Source: Lachnospiraceae bacterium
Lineage (GTDB): Bacteria > Bacillota > Clostridia > Lachnospirales > Lachnospiraceae
Length of the DNA: 58,794 nucleotides
Reading direction: 5' to 3'
NCBI GenBank assembly: GCA_017483735.1
Contig: JAFUVF010000009.1
Location: 1 to 58,794, forward strand
Shown: piece after piece, positions 28,701-36,249 of the stretch
How positions within the stretch are numbered: position 1 is the first letter of the stretch
How the letters are laid out: each line of letters opens with the position of its first letter
Translations under genes and position numbers: made by a program
The notes under the pieces: generated by a model
What the model saw: only the letters and a program-made list of their open reading frames with translations
The model's database searches: none
What the model was told of the DNA's origin: nothing

Positions 28701-29082
28701 CATCCGCCACCTCGGGGATTTCGACTTCGGGTATAGGAATCTCTTCCATTATTTCTGGGATTTCCTCATCCGAAATTCCTTCAAAGGCTGACATATCTAT
28801 TGCAGGCTCTTCGAAAACCATCGGTTCCTCAACAGTCACAGATTCTTCCACAATAACAGGTTCATCAATAATTACCGGTTCTTCTACGGCAGCTGGTTCC
28901 TCTGCGGTTATTGATTCTTCTGCGCTTTCGGGCTCCTCTTCTGTTAGCGGTTCCTCTGCGATTTTGGATTCCTCTTCAACCGGCTCAGGCTCTGTTTGGG
29001 CAGGTTCTATGACAGGTTCTGCATTACTGCCCCCCATCATATTCTTAAGTAAACTATCTAAATAATCTTCACTTGAAGACAT
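25753..29082 (-). CDS. Very large acidic, repeat-rich single-pass membrane protein of unknown function
   Basis: A 1109-residue protein that I do not recognise. Residues 1 to about 780 are Glu/Pro/Ile-rich and probably disordered. The N-terminal part is built of 14-residue units of the type EIPIPEVEIPEVAE, nested in a 108-residue (324-bp) tandem duplication. A Lys/Glu-rich stretch and a highly basic KKEKKPKPKKEK tract precede one membrane segment at about 903-925. The last 184 residues look folded and helical, and would lie outside. Short motifs such as EDYLDSLLKNM, DEDLDALIASAM, DQDAINALLSGE and LSDIEALLNSG recur along the cytoplasmic tail. The ATG at 29082 follows GGAGG by 5 nt; the TTG four codons earlier overlaps that site. 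Upstream of hisH by 17 nt. Confidence 0.8.
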   Translation of the reverse strand: MSSSEDYLDSLLKNMMGGSNAEPVIEPAQTEPEPVEEESKIAEEPLTEEEPESAEESITAEEPAAVEEPVIIDEPVIVEESVTVEEPMVFEEPAIDMSAFEGISDEEIPEIMEEIPIPEVEIPEVADEISIPEIEIPEVAEEISVPEVEIPEVSEEISVPEIEISEIAEEPAAVEEPVIIEEPVIAEESVTVEEPVVSEEPAIDMSAFEGISDEEIPEIMEEIPIPEVEIPEMAEEIPISEIEIPEVAEEIPVPEVEIPEVSEEIPIPEVEIPEAVEEVSIPEIEIPEAAEEVSAPESAPAEFDIAAMLENLPDVNPDTLELNVHDEPADEINVEIPEEQAAPADEIALEATGFDSLDNPPEETFDEAIAELMENFTDKMNSSGAEGGALEETANEPLMPEEPKELEIPDFITNSDLTDDYKAAAESMLGEMSEIPDVSIDEEATEIQEPLIEEENVVIEAPVIEEESEIESIPEMEPLPEIEAIPEPEPIPEPEPVSEPAPSVEESAEEITDEDLDALIASAMSGDLEFSDAPAPAEVETQDSSAETASAEIADENTGLDQDAINALLSGEEPKAASEPVPAPEPEPDPNDAFMAEMEAELSKLENEIGDDALSDAPGDLSDIEALLNSGSEEDIERILNESAGDAGASGNADAELASLLEAGADNSDLSDIQDMLNKSDNNEAVSDDALELLNSIPDEAAALNAELAGELSESEESARKLTAKEKRELRKKEREEKKAKKAAEKAAKKAAKEKGKKASKDAEEAEEIALSDVVDDAEMYAGDAIALMDEGAESEEDIKAKGGAKKGFFGRLVEILTEEDLDDEEDSAKGNENVNISAENQGIIDELDAEGKPEKKGKKEKKKKEKKPPKPKKEKKPKPKKEKKPKKEKEPKPAGKPEKKLNKKRVLLIAAECASVGIIIIILTNVIGDTTIKRTAREAYSKGDYQTTYQNLYGRKQNLEEEQMFSRSECILRIRLWMREYEMLVDDGSEVEALDSLIQSVKDYPNLYEYAVMWNSAGDVQMVYDQMLEILLNKYGLTEEQALDIASVKNDVLYTYYVTEIVNGRPYGFWNEPEPAPLEVEPIEVPQLNDMLPEENGINPANFIDNAN
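28424..28913 (-). repeat. 324-bp tandem duplication with nested 42-bp repeats inside the acidic protein gene
   Basis: The segment beginning ATTATTTCAGGGATTTCC at 28424 recurs at 28748 with only a few changes for at least 150 bp, a period of 324 bp or 108 codons. Between them lie 42-bp units encoding 14-residue EIPxPEVEIPEVxE repeats. The period is a multiple of three, so copy-number changes would keep the frame. Confidence 0.85.
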
Positions 29083-29132
29083 AATATCCTCCAAATTAAG
29101 GCACTATAATCCGCCTAATCATACACTAGATT

Positions 29133-29161
29133 AGTTTATCACAAGCCTTTCAGGCAATCAA
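29133..29161 (-). promoter_or_regulatory. Possible promoter of the acidic protein/his operon
   Basis: TTGATT (29156-29161) and TAAACT (29133-29138) are 17 bp apart on the minus strand in the 100-bp gap behind the GNAT gene. The match is moderate. Confidence 0.35.
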
Positions 29162-29182
29162 GCATTATCTTTTATGGGATTA

Positions 29183-29446
29183 TCAGATATTTGACTCTTT
29201 ATTCTCCGACAGCCATTTTATGGCATAGGAGCAGGTTGCCCTCACTTCGTTTCCGTTCGCCTTAATTGTCTCTACTGCGCGCTTTACAAGCTCTCCTGCA
29301 ACGCCCTGTCCTCTCAGAGAGCTGTCCACATAAGTGTGATCGATTGTCTGAACGCCGCTCCCCGTTTGAGGAAATGTCACTTCTGCAATGACATTCCCCC
29401 GCTCATTTTCAACATAAATTTTGTCTCTTTCTACTATATACTCCAT
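29183..29446 (-). CDS. Small GNAT-type N-acetyltransferase (YjdJ-like)
   Basis: An 87-residue protein of the minimal GNAT group. HTYVDSSLRGQGVAGELVKRAVE contains the acetyl-CoA-binding R/Q-x-x-G-x-A loop, preceded by NVIAEVTFP and followed by VRATCSYAIKWL. Such short members resemble E. coli YjdJ; their substrates are unknown. It starts 9 nt behind trpA and probably rides on the trp transcript. Confidence 0.8.
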   Translation of the reverse strand: MEYIVERDKIYVENERGNVIAEVTFPQTGSGVQTIDHTYVDSSLRGQGVAGELVKRAVETIKANGNEVRATCSYAIKWLSENKESNI

Positions 29447-29455
29447 GCATATACC

Positions 29456-30241
29456 TTATGCCTCTGCCACGGCATCCTTCATACTCTTTACAAACTCATA
29501 AATATATGGAGCGGCATCCCTTCCGTGCTCTGCCACTATCCGCACTATGGCGCTTCCAACGATGGCTCCGTCGGAGATTGATGCCATACGTTTCGCCTGT
29601 TCAGGCGTGCTTATGCCAAAGCCTATCGCACATGGCACATCCGTCTCATTTTTTAGTGCAGTCACAATCTTGTCAAGGTCAGTATTAAACTCGGTACGCA
29701 CACCGGTAACGCCCATGGAGGACACAACATAGATAAAGCCCTTGGCATCCTTGGCAACTCTTCTGATTCTGTCATCCGACGTGGGGGATATCATTGTCAC
29801 TACCGCCACATTATGGCTCTCCGCTATATCCTTCAATTCCCCACTTTCTTCGTAGGGACAGTCGGGAAGGATGATTGCTCCCACGTTAAGCTCCTCGCAT
29901 TTTGCAAAAAATCTTTCATATCCGTAGTGAAACACCGGATTTATATAGGTCATAAATGCAAGTGGGATTTCAGATTGTGCTCTAATCTTTTCAACTATAC
30001 CAAATGCTGTATCCGTTGTCATACCGCCCTTTAGCGCACGTATGTTTGCTTCCTGTATTACCACTCCCTCCGCCGTAGGGTCTGAAAAGGGTATGCCCAG
30101 CTCTATCATATCCGCTCCGGCACGCTCCATTTCAAGCACAAATTTAACCGTGGACTCCGCATCCGGGTCTCCTGCGGTTATAAAGGGGATAAATGCCTTC
30201 CCGTTCTCAGTCTCGAAAACCTTTTTTATCTTATCAATCAT
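29456..30241 (-). CDS. trpA: Tryptophan synthase alpha chain
   Basis: A 261-residue TIM barrel that releases indole from indole-3-glycerol phosphate. [15 protein letters not shown] and [21 protein letters not shown] contain the catalytic Glu and Asp; [15 protein letters not shown] and [13 protein letters not shown] bind phosphate. The start overlaps the trpB end by 8 nt, consistent with coupled synthesis of the alpha-beta complex. Confidence 0.96.
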   Translation of the reverse strand: MIDKIKKVFETENGKAFIPFITAGDPDAESTVKFVLEMERAGADMIELGIPFSDPTAEGVVIQEANIRALKGGMTTDTAFGIVEKIRAQSEIPLAFMTYINPVFHYGYERFFAKCEELNVGAIILPDCPYEESGELKDIAESHNVAVVTMISPTSDDRIRRVAKDAKGFIYVVSSMGVTGVRTEFNTDLDKIVTALKNETDVPCAIGFGISTPEQAKRMASISDGAIVGSAIVRIVAEHGRDAAPYIYEFVKSMKDAVAEA

Positions 30242-31418
30242 GGATATCCACCCCCCTGTATCTTGCTATGGCAGCGACATCCTTATCGCCTCTGCCGGAT
30301 ATGCATATGATTATGCTCTGATCCTTACTGTAATTTTTTGCAATCTTTCTTGCCTGCGCCACGGCATGTGCGCTCTCTATGGCAGGGATTATGCCCTCTG
30401 TCCTCGAAAGATACTCAAAGGCATCCACCGCCTCCTCATCGGTAATCGGTACATACTGCGCTCTGCCTATGTCGTGGAGATATGCGTGTTCAGGACCTAT
30501 TCCGGGATAATCAAGCCCTGCGGATATGGAATATACGGGAGCAATCTGCCCGTATTCGTCCTGACAGAAATATGATTTCATACCGTGGAATATGCCGATG
30601 CTGCCCTTAGCAATGGTTGCGGCGTGCTTGTCCGTATCTATGCCAAGCCCCGCAGCCTCGCAGCCGATAAGCTCCACATCCTTATCCTCTATAAAATTGT
30701 AAAAGGAGCCGATTGAGTTTGAGCCTCCGCCCACGCATGCAATTACCGCTGCGGGAAGCTTACCCTCCGCCTCAAGTATCTGCGCCCTTGCCTCCTTTGA
30801 AATAATGCTTTGAAAATCCCTGACTATTGTGGGAAAAGGGTGCGGTCCCATAACGGAGCCTAGACAGTAATGTGTATCGGACACACGGTTGCTCCACTCT
30901 CTCATTGCGTCATTTACCGCATCCTTTAGGGTCATTGTGCCCGTCGTGACAGCGTGTACCTTTGCCCCCAAAAGCTCCATGCGGTAGACATTCAAGGCCT
31001 GTCTGTCGGTGTCCTCCTTACCCATAAAGACTTCGCATTCCATATCAAGGAGCGCCGCCGCCGTAGCCGTAGCCACTCCGTGCTGTCCGGCTCCGGTTTC
31101 TGCGATAAGCCTTGTCTTTCCCATTTTCTTTGCAAGGAGCGCCTGACCCAAAACATTGTTTATCTTGTGGGAGCCGGTATGATTCAAATCCTCTCTCTTA
31201 AGATAAATCTTTGCGCCACCCAAATCCTTCGTCATCTTATCCGCATAATAGAGCAGCGAAGGACGCCCTGCGTAGGTATTGAAAAGATGATTTAATTCAT
31301 CATTAAAGTCCTTGTCATTTTTGTAATGCTCATAAGCCTCCTCAAGCCTTATGAGCTCATTCATCAGGGTTTCAGTAATGTACTGCCCCCCATGGATTCC
31401 AAATCTGCCTTTTCCCAT
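30234..31418 (-). CDS. trpB: Tryptophan synthase beta chain
   Basis: A 394-residue PLP enzyme that joins indole and serine. The PLP lysine is in [31 protein letters not shown] binds the substrate carboxylate and [12 protein letters not shown] the cofactor phosphate. This is the standard TrpB1 type rather than TrpB2. A good AAAGGAG site precedes the ATG. It follows trpC by 15 nt, where many Clostridia have trpF in between. Confidence 0.97.
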   Translation of the reverse strand: MGKGRFGIHGGQYITETLMNELIRLEEAYEHYKNDKDFNDELNHLFNTYAGRPSLLYYADKMTKDLGGAKIYLKREDLNHTGSHKINNVLGQALLAKKMGKTRLIAETGAGQHGVATATAAALLDMECEVFMGKEDTDRQALNVYRMELLGAKVHAVTTGTMTLKDAVNDAMREWSNRVSDTHYCLGSVMGPHPFPTIVRDFQSIISKEARAQILEAEGKLPAAVIACVGGGSNSIGSFYNFIEDKDVELIGCEAAGLGIDTDKHAATIAKGSIGIFHGMKSYFCQDEYGQIAPVYSISAGLDYPGIGPEHAYLHDIGRAQYVPITDEEAVDAFEYLSRTEGIIPAIESAHAVAQARKIAKNYSKDQSIIICISGRGDKDVAAIARYRGVDIHD

Positions 31419-31433
31419 ACAAAATTTTCTCCT

Positions 31434-32213
31434 TTAACCAACCTTTAACTGTGCGAGCGCCTTTGTCTTATCAGCGCTTCTCATAAGCGTTTCCCCTATT
31501 AGCACCGCATCCACGTTATTTTCTTCAAGCCTCTTAATATCCTCTCTATTTTTCATCCCACTCTCCGAGACAAAAATGATTTCTTTTGGCACAAGCCTTC
31601 TTAAATTTATTGAATTGTTTATATCTACCGTAAAATCCTTAAGATTGCGATTGTTTACACCAATAATTTTAGGCTTACAGGCTAACGCCATCTCCACCTC
31701 TTTTTCATCATGTGCCTCCACAAGGGCGGAAAGCCCGAGATTGTCCGCAATGCCAATATAGTGTTCCAGCTGCGTCCTTGTAAGTATGGAGCATATCAAA
31801 AGCACAGCGTCGGCACCTATCGCCTTTGCCTCATATATCATATATTCGTCCACGGTAAAATCCTTACGGATTATCGGAAGCTTAATACTTTTCCTGATTT
31901 CCTTAAGATACTCGTTGTCTCCCTTGAAATATTCGGGCTCTGTGAGTACGGAGACTGCATCCGCTCCCGCAGCCTCGTACTCCTTTGCGATATCTACATA
32001 GGGAAAATCCTCCGCAATAAGCCCCTTAGATGGGGATGCCTTCTTTACCTCGCATATAAAGCTCATCCCCTTTTTTTTGAGCGCTTCCTCAAAGGGAAAG
32101 CCTGTGTCAAGCTCCATATCACAGATTCTTGCTCTTAGAATACTTAACGGAATTTGGTTTTTTGCCGCCTCCACTCTTTCCCTTGTGCTTTCTGCTATTT
32201 TCTCCAAAATCAT
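31434..32213 (-). CDS. trpC: Indole-3-glycerol phosphate synthase
   Basis: A 259-residue monofunctional TIM barrel converting CdRP to indole-3-glycerol phosphate. Features are FICEVKKASPSKGLI (catalytic Lys and Glu), AVSVLTEPEYFKGD, PIIRKDFTVDEYMIYEAKAIGADAVLLI, GVNNRNLKDFTVD and FVSESGM. There is no fused TrpF domain; the protein ends at normal single-domain length. Confidence 0.96.
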   Translation of the reverse strand: MILEKIAESTRERVEAAKNQIPLSILRARICDMELDTGFPFEEALKKKGMSFICEVKKASPSKGLIAEDFPYVDIAKEYEAAGADAVSVLTEPEYFKGDNEYLKEIRKSIKLPIIRKDFTVDEYMIYEAKAIGADAVLLICSILTRTQLEHYIGIADNLGLSALVEAHDEKEVEMALACKPKIIGVNNRNLKDFTVDINNSINLRRLVPKEIIFVSESGMKNREDIKRLEENNVDAVLIGETLMRSADKTKALAQLKVG

Positions 32214-32232
32214 TTCTAAACTTCCTTAATGC

Positions 32233-33252
32233 TTATTTATTGCTCTCTTCAACAACCGCTTCGAGGGTCTTTAATGCTGCGCCGCTGTCGATAAGCTCTG
32301 CGGCCTTCTCCACTCCCTCTTTAAAGGAGGATGCCTTGCCGCCCACAAATATACCTGCACCGGCATTCAAAAGCACTGCAGTTCTCTTTGTGCCCTTTTC
32401 CTTACCCTCCAGGATGTCCCTTGTAATCCTTGCGTTCTCCTCGGGAGTTCCGCCTACAAGCTCATCCTTTTCTCCCATCTTCAGACCGAAATCCTCTGGA
32501 GATATGGTATAGGTCTTGTAATAGCCGTTATCAATCTCACAGATAAGCGTAGGCGATACCGCCGAAATCTCATCAAGCTTTGTCGTGCCGTATACAACCA
32601 TTCCCTTCTTCACTCCAAGCTCCGAAAGCACCTTTGCCAAGGGTTCAAGAAGGTATTCATCATACACACCGAGCACCTGAAAGCTGGGCTTTGCGGGATT
32701 TGTAAGGGGTCCTAAAATATTGAATACTGTTCTTATTCCGAGCTCCTTTCTGATTGCTCCCACATATTTCATCGAAGTATGATATTTCTGCGCAAAGAGG
32801 AAGCAGAAGCTCGTCTTGTCGAGAAGCTCCCTGCACTTTTCGGGTTCAAGATTTATATTCACTCCCAGTGCCTCTAAGCAGTCTGCAGCACCGGATTTAG
32901 AGGATGCCGCACGGTTCCCATGCTTAGCCACCTTTATGCCTGCGGATGCAATGACGAATGCTGATGTGGTGGAGATATTGAAGGAATGTGCTCCGTCGCC
33001 GCCGGTTCCTACTATTTCGAGTACATCCTTGTCATAATCCACAGCCAATGCATGCTCCCTCATAGCTGTGGCGCAGCCTGCGATTTCGTCCTTTGTCTCC
33101 GCCTTTGCGGATTTTGTTGACAGCGCCGCAAGAAATGCTGCGTTTTGCGTGGGCGTGGTCTCGCCGCTCATAATTTCGTTCATAACGGTGTAGGCCTCGT
33201 CGTAGGATAGGTCTTGTTTGTCAACAATTTTGGTAATTGCTTCTTTAATCAT
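32233..33252 (-). CDS. trpD: Anthranilate phosphoribosyltransferase
   Basis: A 339-residue enzyme transferring phosphoribose from PRPP to anthranilate. [21 protein letters not shown] is the PRPP-binding glycine loop, followed by [31 protein letters not shown] is the other hallmark. It is monofunctional, with the glutaminase encoded separately as trpG 52 nt upstream. Confidence 0.96.
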   Translation of the reverse strand: MIKEAITKIVDKQDLSYDEAYTVMNEIMSGETTPTQNAAFLAALSTKSAKAETKDEIAGCATAMREHALAVDYDKDVLEIVGTGGDGAHSFNISTTSAFVIASAGIKVAKHGNRAASSKSGAADCLEALGVNINLEPEKCRELLDKTSFCFLFAQKYHTSMKYVGAIRKELGIRTVFNILGPLTNPAKPSFQVLGVYDEYLLEPLAKVLSELGVKKGMVVYGTTKLDEISAVSPTLICEIDNGYYKTYTISPEDFGLKMGEKDELVGGTPEENARITRDILEGKEKGTKRTAVLLNAGAGIFVGGKASSFKEGVEKAAELIDSGAALKTLEAVVEESNK

Positions 33253-33304
33253 TTTTTGTCCCCTTTTCTTTTTTATAATAATTTATTCAGTGACCTGTCT
33301 CACT

Positions 33305-33868
33305 TTATTTCAAAAAATTCTCCACAATTTTTCTCCCCTCGGGGGTAAGCACGCTCTCGGGGTGAAACTGCACTCCGTAAATGGGATAGTCCCTATGCTC
33401 TACCGCCATCACTTCTCCGTCTGAGGTTCTTGCGGTAATCCTCATGCAGTCAGGTATGCTCTCCGGCTCCGCCGCAAGGCTGTGATAGCGCGCCACGGTT
33501 ATTCTTTCATCCATTCCTTTAAAGAGCCTGCTGTCATTGTCAAGCGCCGCTTCCGACTGCTTCCCGTGCATAAGCTCCCTGGCATAAGTGACCTTTGCTC
33601 CGAAGACCTCACATATTGCCTGATGTCCGAGACATATACCCAATATGGGAATCTTGCCCTTGAAATGCCGTATTACATCCTCGCATATTCCGGCATCCTT
33701 CGGCTTTCCGGGACCGGGAGATATTATTATATGGCTCGGAGCAAGAGCCTCGATACCGGAAATATCCAGTTCATCGTTTCTTATCACTTTAATATCAGGA
33801 TTTATTGCCCCTATAAGCTGATATACATTATATGAAAAACTGTCGTAATTATCAATCAATAAAATCAT
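33305..33868 (-). CDS. trpG: Anthranilate/para-aminobenzoate synthase glutamine amidotransferase subunit
   Basis: A 187-residue class I glutaminase. It has ILLIDNYDSFSYNVYQ, ISPGPGKPKDAG, the nucleophile Cys in ILGICLGHQAICEVFGA and the His-Glu pair in GVQFHPESVLT. It lies between trpE and trpD, so its main partner is TrpE; such subunits may also serve PabB. The start follows GAGGTGGGG. Confidence 0.95.
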   Translation of the reverse strand: MILLIDNYDSFSYNVYQLIGAINPDIKVIRNDELDISGIEALAPSHIIISPGPGKPKDAGICEDVIRHFKGKIPILGICLGHQAICEVFGAKVTYARELMHGKQSEAALDNDSRLFKGMDERITVARYHSLAAEPESIPDCMRITARTSDGEVMAVEHRDYPIYGVQFHPESVLTPEGRKIVENFLK

Positions 33869-33880
33869 AGCCCCACCTCC

Positions 33881-35356
33881 TCACTCAATGCCTTCCGTGG
33901 CAAGCTCTATTGCATTTTTGACCGCAGCCGCCTTATTTATGCACTCTCTGTACTCGTTCTCCGGCACGGAATCCGCAACAATCCCTGCACCGGAGCGCAC
34001 AAATACCTTGCCGTTTTTAGAGAAAGCAAGACGTATTGCTATGCAGGTATCCAGATTTCCGGCAAAGGAGATATATCCTATGGCACCGCCATATATTCCT
34101 CTTTTATTGTCCTCAAGCTCATTTATTATCTCACACGCACGGAGCTTTGGCGCACCGGATAAGGTTCCCGCAGGGAGGATTGCATCCACCGCATCAAGCG
34201 CATCCTTATCCTCTCTAATCTCGCCCCTTACCGTTGAGCCTATATGCATTACGTGTGAATAGCGCTCTATGGACATATATTTTTCCACCTCTACGCTCCC
34301 TATCTTACTTATCTTTCCGATATCGTTGCGCCCAAGGTCAACCAGCATATTGTGCTCCGCCCTCTCCTTTTCGTCGGATAGGAGCTCCTCCTCAAGCTTT
34401 TTGTCCTCTTCATCATTCTGCCCTCTTGGTCTTGTACCGGCAAGAGGAAAGGTGTGAAGCACTCCGTCCTCAAGCTTGACCAAAGTCTCCGGGCTGGCTC
34501 CCGCAATCTCGCCGTCAGAGCCCGAAAAATAAAACATATACGGAGAAGGATTCAATGTTCTTAATACCCTGTAGGCATCAAGAAGACTGCCCTCCATTTT
34601 CGCCTCGAGACGGTTTGACAAAACCACCTGAAAGATATCTCCCTCCTTTATGTAATGCTTTCCCTTATTTACCATTTCGCAATATTCATTCTCGTTAAAT
34701 AAAGGCGTGAAGCCGCTCAAAAGCTTAAGCGGTACATCCTCTGTGCGCTCTCCGTTCTTAATAAGCTCCGCCATTTCCTTTAATTCTTTTTCGGCTTTTA
34801 TATAATTATCCTCAAAGGAATCCGTCCAGATATTCTGGATCAGAATAATCTTTTGCCTGTAATTGTCAAAGCATATTACCTTGTCAAAAAGCATAAGATT
34901 TGCATCCGAGAATCCATCCTCATCCTTTGCGTCAAGCTTAAGCGAAGGCTCGCTGTATTTGATATAATCATAAGAAAAATATCCTACAAGTCCGCCTGTA
35001 AAGGGGGGAAGCTTATCGACGACAGGGCTTTTATTCTCATCTACAATCCGCCGTATAATGCTGCGTACATCCTCCCCTGAAAGCTCTTCTTTATTATTAG
35101 TTTTAACCTTAGTTTTCCCGTTTCTGCATGAGATTTCCATGGAGGGATTGTAGCCGAGGAAGGAATATCTCCCCCATCTTTTGTCAGCCTCCGCACTCTC
35201 TAAAAGGTATACATGCTTCGAAGCATTTTTTAATATCTTTAACACCTCTATGGGAGTCTTTAAATCCGCATACATTTCCGTGCTCACGGGAATAATGCTG
35301 TATTTCCCCTTAGCGATTATTTTTTTGCATTCGTCCTGTGACGGATATAATTTCAT
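33881..35356 (-). CDS. trpE: Anthranilate synthase component I
   Basis: A 491-residue chorismate-using enzyme. LLESAEADKRWGRYSFLGYNP contains the LLES motif used for tryptophan feedback inhibition, so the enzyme is probably Trp-sensitive. The catalytic domain shows FQVVLSNRLEA, PSPYMFYF, GASPETLVK, FPLAGTRPRG, DLGRNDIGKI and LPAGTLSGAPKLRA. The ATG at 35356 follows AAAGGAGATTTC; the upstream ATG is the one embedded in that ribosome binding site. First gene of the trp operon behind the T-box leader. Confidence 0.96.
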   Translation of the reverse strand: MKLYPSQDECKKIIAKGKYSIIPVSTEMYADLKTPIEVLKILKNASKHVYLLESAEADKRWGRYSFLGYNPSMEISCRNGKTKVKTNNKEELSGEDVRSIIRRIVDENKSPVVDKLPPFTGGLVGYFSYDYIKYSEPSLKLDAKDEDGFSDANLMLFDKVICFDNYRQKIILIQNIWTDSFEDNYIKAEKELKEMAELIKNGERTEDVPLKLLSGFTPLFNENEYCEMVNKGKHYIKEGDIFQVVLSNRLEAKMEGSLLDAYRVLRTLNPSPYMFYFSGSDGEIAGASPETLVKLEDGVLHTFPLAGTRPRGQNDEEDKKLEEELLSDEKERAEHNMLVDLGRNDIGKISKIGSVEVEKYMSIERYSHVMHIGSTVRGEIREDKDALDAVDAILPAGTLSGAPKLRACEIINELEDNKRGIYGGAIGYISFAGNLDTCIAIRLAFSKNGKVFVRSGAGIVADSVPENEYRECINKAAAVKNAIELATEGIE

Positions 35357-35382
35357 GAAATCTCCTTTCATTAAACGCAAAT

Positions 35383-35417
35383 AAAAATCCCTGACAATAG
35401 TTTCCTACTGTCAGGGA
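35383..35417 (-). terminator. T-box terminator of the trp operon
   Basis: TCCCTGACA and TGTCAGGGA pair around AGTAGGAAACTAT on the minus strand, followed by TTTTT (35383-35387). It lies between the T-box sequence and the trpE ribosome binding site and would be replaced by the antiterminator when uncharged tRNA-Trp binds. Confidence 0.85.
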
Positions 35418-35679
35418 CGGGATATTCAAATCTCGCGGTGCCACCCTGCTTTATATTCCAAATATGGAATATACTCTCACGAAGTACCATCATACTCCAG
35501 ACCCTCTAACGGTGGTCAGCCGTCATAAGCTACTAAAGAAATATCAGTCTACACTCTCTTTCACTCTGCCCTCGGCGGTCCATTTGACAATCTGCATTTC
35601 TGACCTTTCTCAGCCTCCGGTCTCTCTGTGAGCGCATATATCGCCTTTACTTCCGCTTCATCGGTTTATTTATTTGATT
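35383..35679 (-). ncRNA. T-box riboswitch, tRNA-Trp specific, controlling trpEGDCBA
   Basis: The leader of about 300 nt contains the hallmark T-box sequence GGGTGGCACCGCG (35434-35446) followed by a terminator. In the 3' side of stem I the stretch AAATGGACC places UGG (35580-35582) as specifier, with a purine after it as usual; UGG reads tRNA-Trp, matching the genes downstream. Uncharged tRNA-Trp would stabilise the antiterminator and allow transcription. This replaces TRAP or leader-peptide control. Confidence 0.92.
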
Positions 35680-35685
35680 GAGTAA

Positions 35686-35714
35686 AGTATATAGCGGGTT
35701 TTAAAAAATGTCAA
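35686..35714 (-). promoter_or_regulatory. Promoter of the trp operon
   Basis: TTGACA (35709-35714) and TATACT (35686-35691) are 17 bp apart on the minus strand. The start is predicted near 35679, just before stem I of the T-box. The -35 lies 4 nt behind the stop codon of the small gene upstream. Confidence 0.8.
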
Positions 35715-35717
35715 CAA

Positions 35718-35945
35718 CTAATATTCCCTGCTAACTGCCTCTACCCCATATTTCTTTTTAAATTCTTCCAAATCCTTATCGCCTTTTATAAGCATTACCT
35801 CTTCAAACTGCCCTGTATGTATATCCTTAAAGCCCGCCACCTGTTCTCCGTTACATATACTGCACTTTATGACAGGACGCATATTTTCCCTGTCATAAGA
35901 AAAAGCTTCGACATCTTTTCCCTTTTTGTGCTTAAATATACTCAT
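35718..35945 (-). CDS. Small conserved Lachnospiraceae protein of unknown function
   Basis: A 75-residue protein: a basic N-terminus, then YDRENMRPVIKCSICNGEQVAGFKDIHTGQFEEVMLI and a charged tail. I recall very similar proteins across Lachnospiraceae, sometimes labelled aspartate dehydrogenase; that label cannot be right for a protein without a dinucleotide-binding fold. The CxxC does not form a full zinc ribbon. No strong ribosome binding site is seen. It sits just upstream of the trp promoter. Confidence 0.7.
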   Translation of the reverse strand: MSIFKHKKGKDVEAFSYDRENMRPVIKCSICNGEQVAGFKDIHTGQFEEVMLIKGDKDLEEFKKKYGVEAVSREY

Positions 35946-35980
35946 TTATATTCTCAAATTCACTTTCATTTTCACTCAAT

Positions 35981-36009
35981 AAAAGGGGCACTGCCCATAT
36001 GCCCCTTTT
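35981..36009 (-). terminator. Terminator behind the 49-55-residue gene
   Basis: AAAAGGGGCA (35981-35990) and TGCCCCTTTT (36000-36009) form a 10-bp stem with a 9-nt loop. It begins 7 nt behind the stop codon at 36016, and its A/U-rich stem base gives it U-runs in both directions. Confidence 0.7.
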
Positions 36010-36015
36010 ATCGCT

Positions 36016-36165
36016 TTAATTTACTTCTGTCTTTTCCGAAGCCTCCCCGGCTTCGCTGTTCCTCCTGAGCGACTTGAGCTTTCTTCGAGCTTCTTCAAGA
36101 TCCTTACATCCATCAAGAATCATGTCGACCATGTCAATAATGGAGTCAAATTGGTGATCAGTCAT
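36016..36165 (-). CDS. Small acidic protein, 49 residues (MTDHQFDSII type)
   Basis: A short gene that standard ORF cut-offs miss. It encodes MTDHQFDSIIDMVDMILDGC followed by KDLEEARRKLKSLRR and an acidic tail. Two in-frame ATGs have ribosome binding sites: 36165 (AAGGAG, 8 nt away) and 36183 (AGGAGG, 8 nt away, giving 55 residues). The downstream one was chosen because MTD-xQF begins similar small proteins I recall from Lachnospiraceae. The protein is predicted to be helical; its function is unknown. A terminator follows directly, supporting that this is a real gene. Confidence 0.7.
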   Translation of the reverse strand: MTDHQFDSIIDMVDMILDGCKDLEEARRKLKSLRRNSEAGEASEKTEVN

Positions 36166-36249
36166 AATACTTTCTCCTTCCATTAAGTCGCCCTCCTTTC
36201 CTTACATATCAAATCAATAATACCATAATCCTTTAGCGTTCGCAATCCG

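Noticed and set aside
28136..29065. Plus-strand 309-codon Ser/Ile-rich open frame opposite the acidic repeat gene
   Set aside because: It mirrors the GAA/GAG-rich repeats of the minus-strand gene; low complexity, no ribosome binding site, no recognisable domain.
35383..35679. Leader-peptide attenuation of the trp operon
   Set aside because: No short frame with tandem Trp codons; the T-box sequence and UGG specifier explain the leader.
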